NCBI GenBank assembly: GCA_027317645.1
Contig: DAHVQS010000028.1
Span: 1-23,993, forward strand
Direction of reading: 5' to 3'
DNA: 23,993 nucleotides
Source of the DNA: Paenalcaligenes sp021793095
Lineage (GTDB): Bacteria; Pseudomonadota; Gammaproteobacteria; Burkholderiales; Burkholderiaceae_B
The first letter of the stretch is position 1, and every line of letters begins with the position of its first letter. Below, piece after piece: positions 23,956 through 23,993 of this stretch. Both the position numbers and the translations under genes were made by a program. The notes beneath the pieces were generated by a model that searched no databases, had not been told where the DNA came from, and worked only from the letters and a program-made list of their open reading frames with translations.

Positions 23956-23993
23956 CTGGTCGGCAGACGGCTGCTGGCCGGCCGATGGCATCA

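Noticed and set aside
23860..23991. Short minus-strand coding frame from the right edge ending near 23860
   Set aside because: It has no recognisable protein, overlaps repeats and control element B, and cannot be assessed without the adjacent sequence.

Overview
This window most likely comes from the chromosome of a betaproteobacterium of the family Alcaligenaceae (Bordetella, Achromobacter or Pusillimonas relatives). The signs are orphan Bug-type solute receptors, a CaiB-type CoA transferase beside a LysR regulator, a family-5 peptide-type ABC system, and a Tat-exported respiratory formate dehydrogenase. The family placement is inferred from gene content only; genus and species cannot be told from the sequence alone.

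Left third (1-8541): a LysR-centred catabolic region. On the minus strand, a LysR regulator is followed by a CaiB/BaiF CoA transferase and an enoyl-CoA hydratase/isomerase that runs off the left edge. On the plus strand, starting from the shared 94-bp LysR intergenic region, come an alpha/beta hydrolase, a flavin-reductase-like protein and a first Bug receptor. A branched, terminator-like RNA structure separates these from a second unit: a second Bug receptor, a UroD/MtaA-like zinc methyltransferase homologue and a PLP enzyme of the cysteine synthase/desulfhydrase family. No TctA/TctB membrane subunits are present, so both receptors are orphans. The substrate is unknown. The last three genes look like a compact, uncharacterised import-and-conversion operon.

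Middle (8601-16005): a lone Wzx/MATE-like flippase gene on the minus strand, then a long leader and the formate dehydrogenase operon fdoG-fdoH-fdoI-fdhE. fdoG reads through an in-frame TGA at 10909-10911, which must encode selenocysteine. A well-formed bacterial SECIS hairpin follows it, so the two flanking open frames are one 1024-residue protein. The operon ends at a strong intrinsic terminator with a long loop.

Right third (16077-23993), all on the minus strand: a family-5 solute-binding protein gene, then two permeases and two ATPases (DppBCDF-like, translationally coupled), then a YtcJ/NfdA-type amidohydrolase. The solute-binding gene has its own terminator and appears to have lost about 100 codons in frame. 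Related 138-139 bp elements lie upstream of both the binding-protein gene and the permease operon, with CTAG motifs spaced 12 bp apart next to a promoter-like core. They look like a duplicated control region that co-regulates the two transcripts. A 26-bp tandem repeat tract separates the last ATPase from the amidohydrolase. The amidohydrolase family includes formate-releasing formamide deformylases, which may link this region to the neighbouring formate dehydrogenase.
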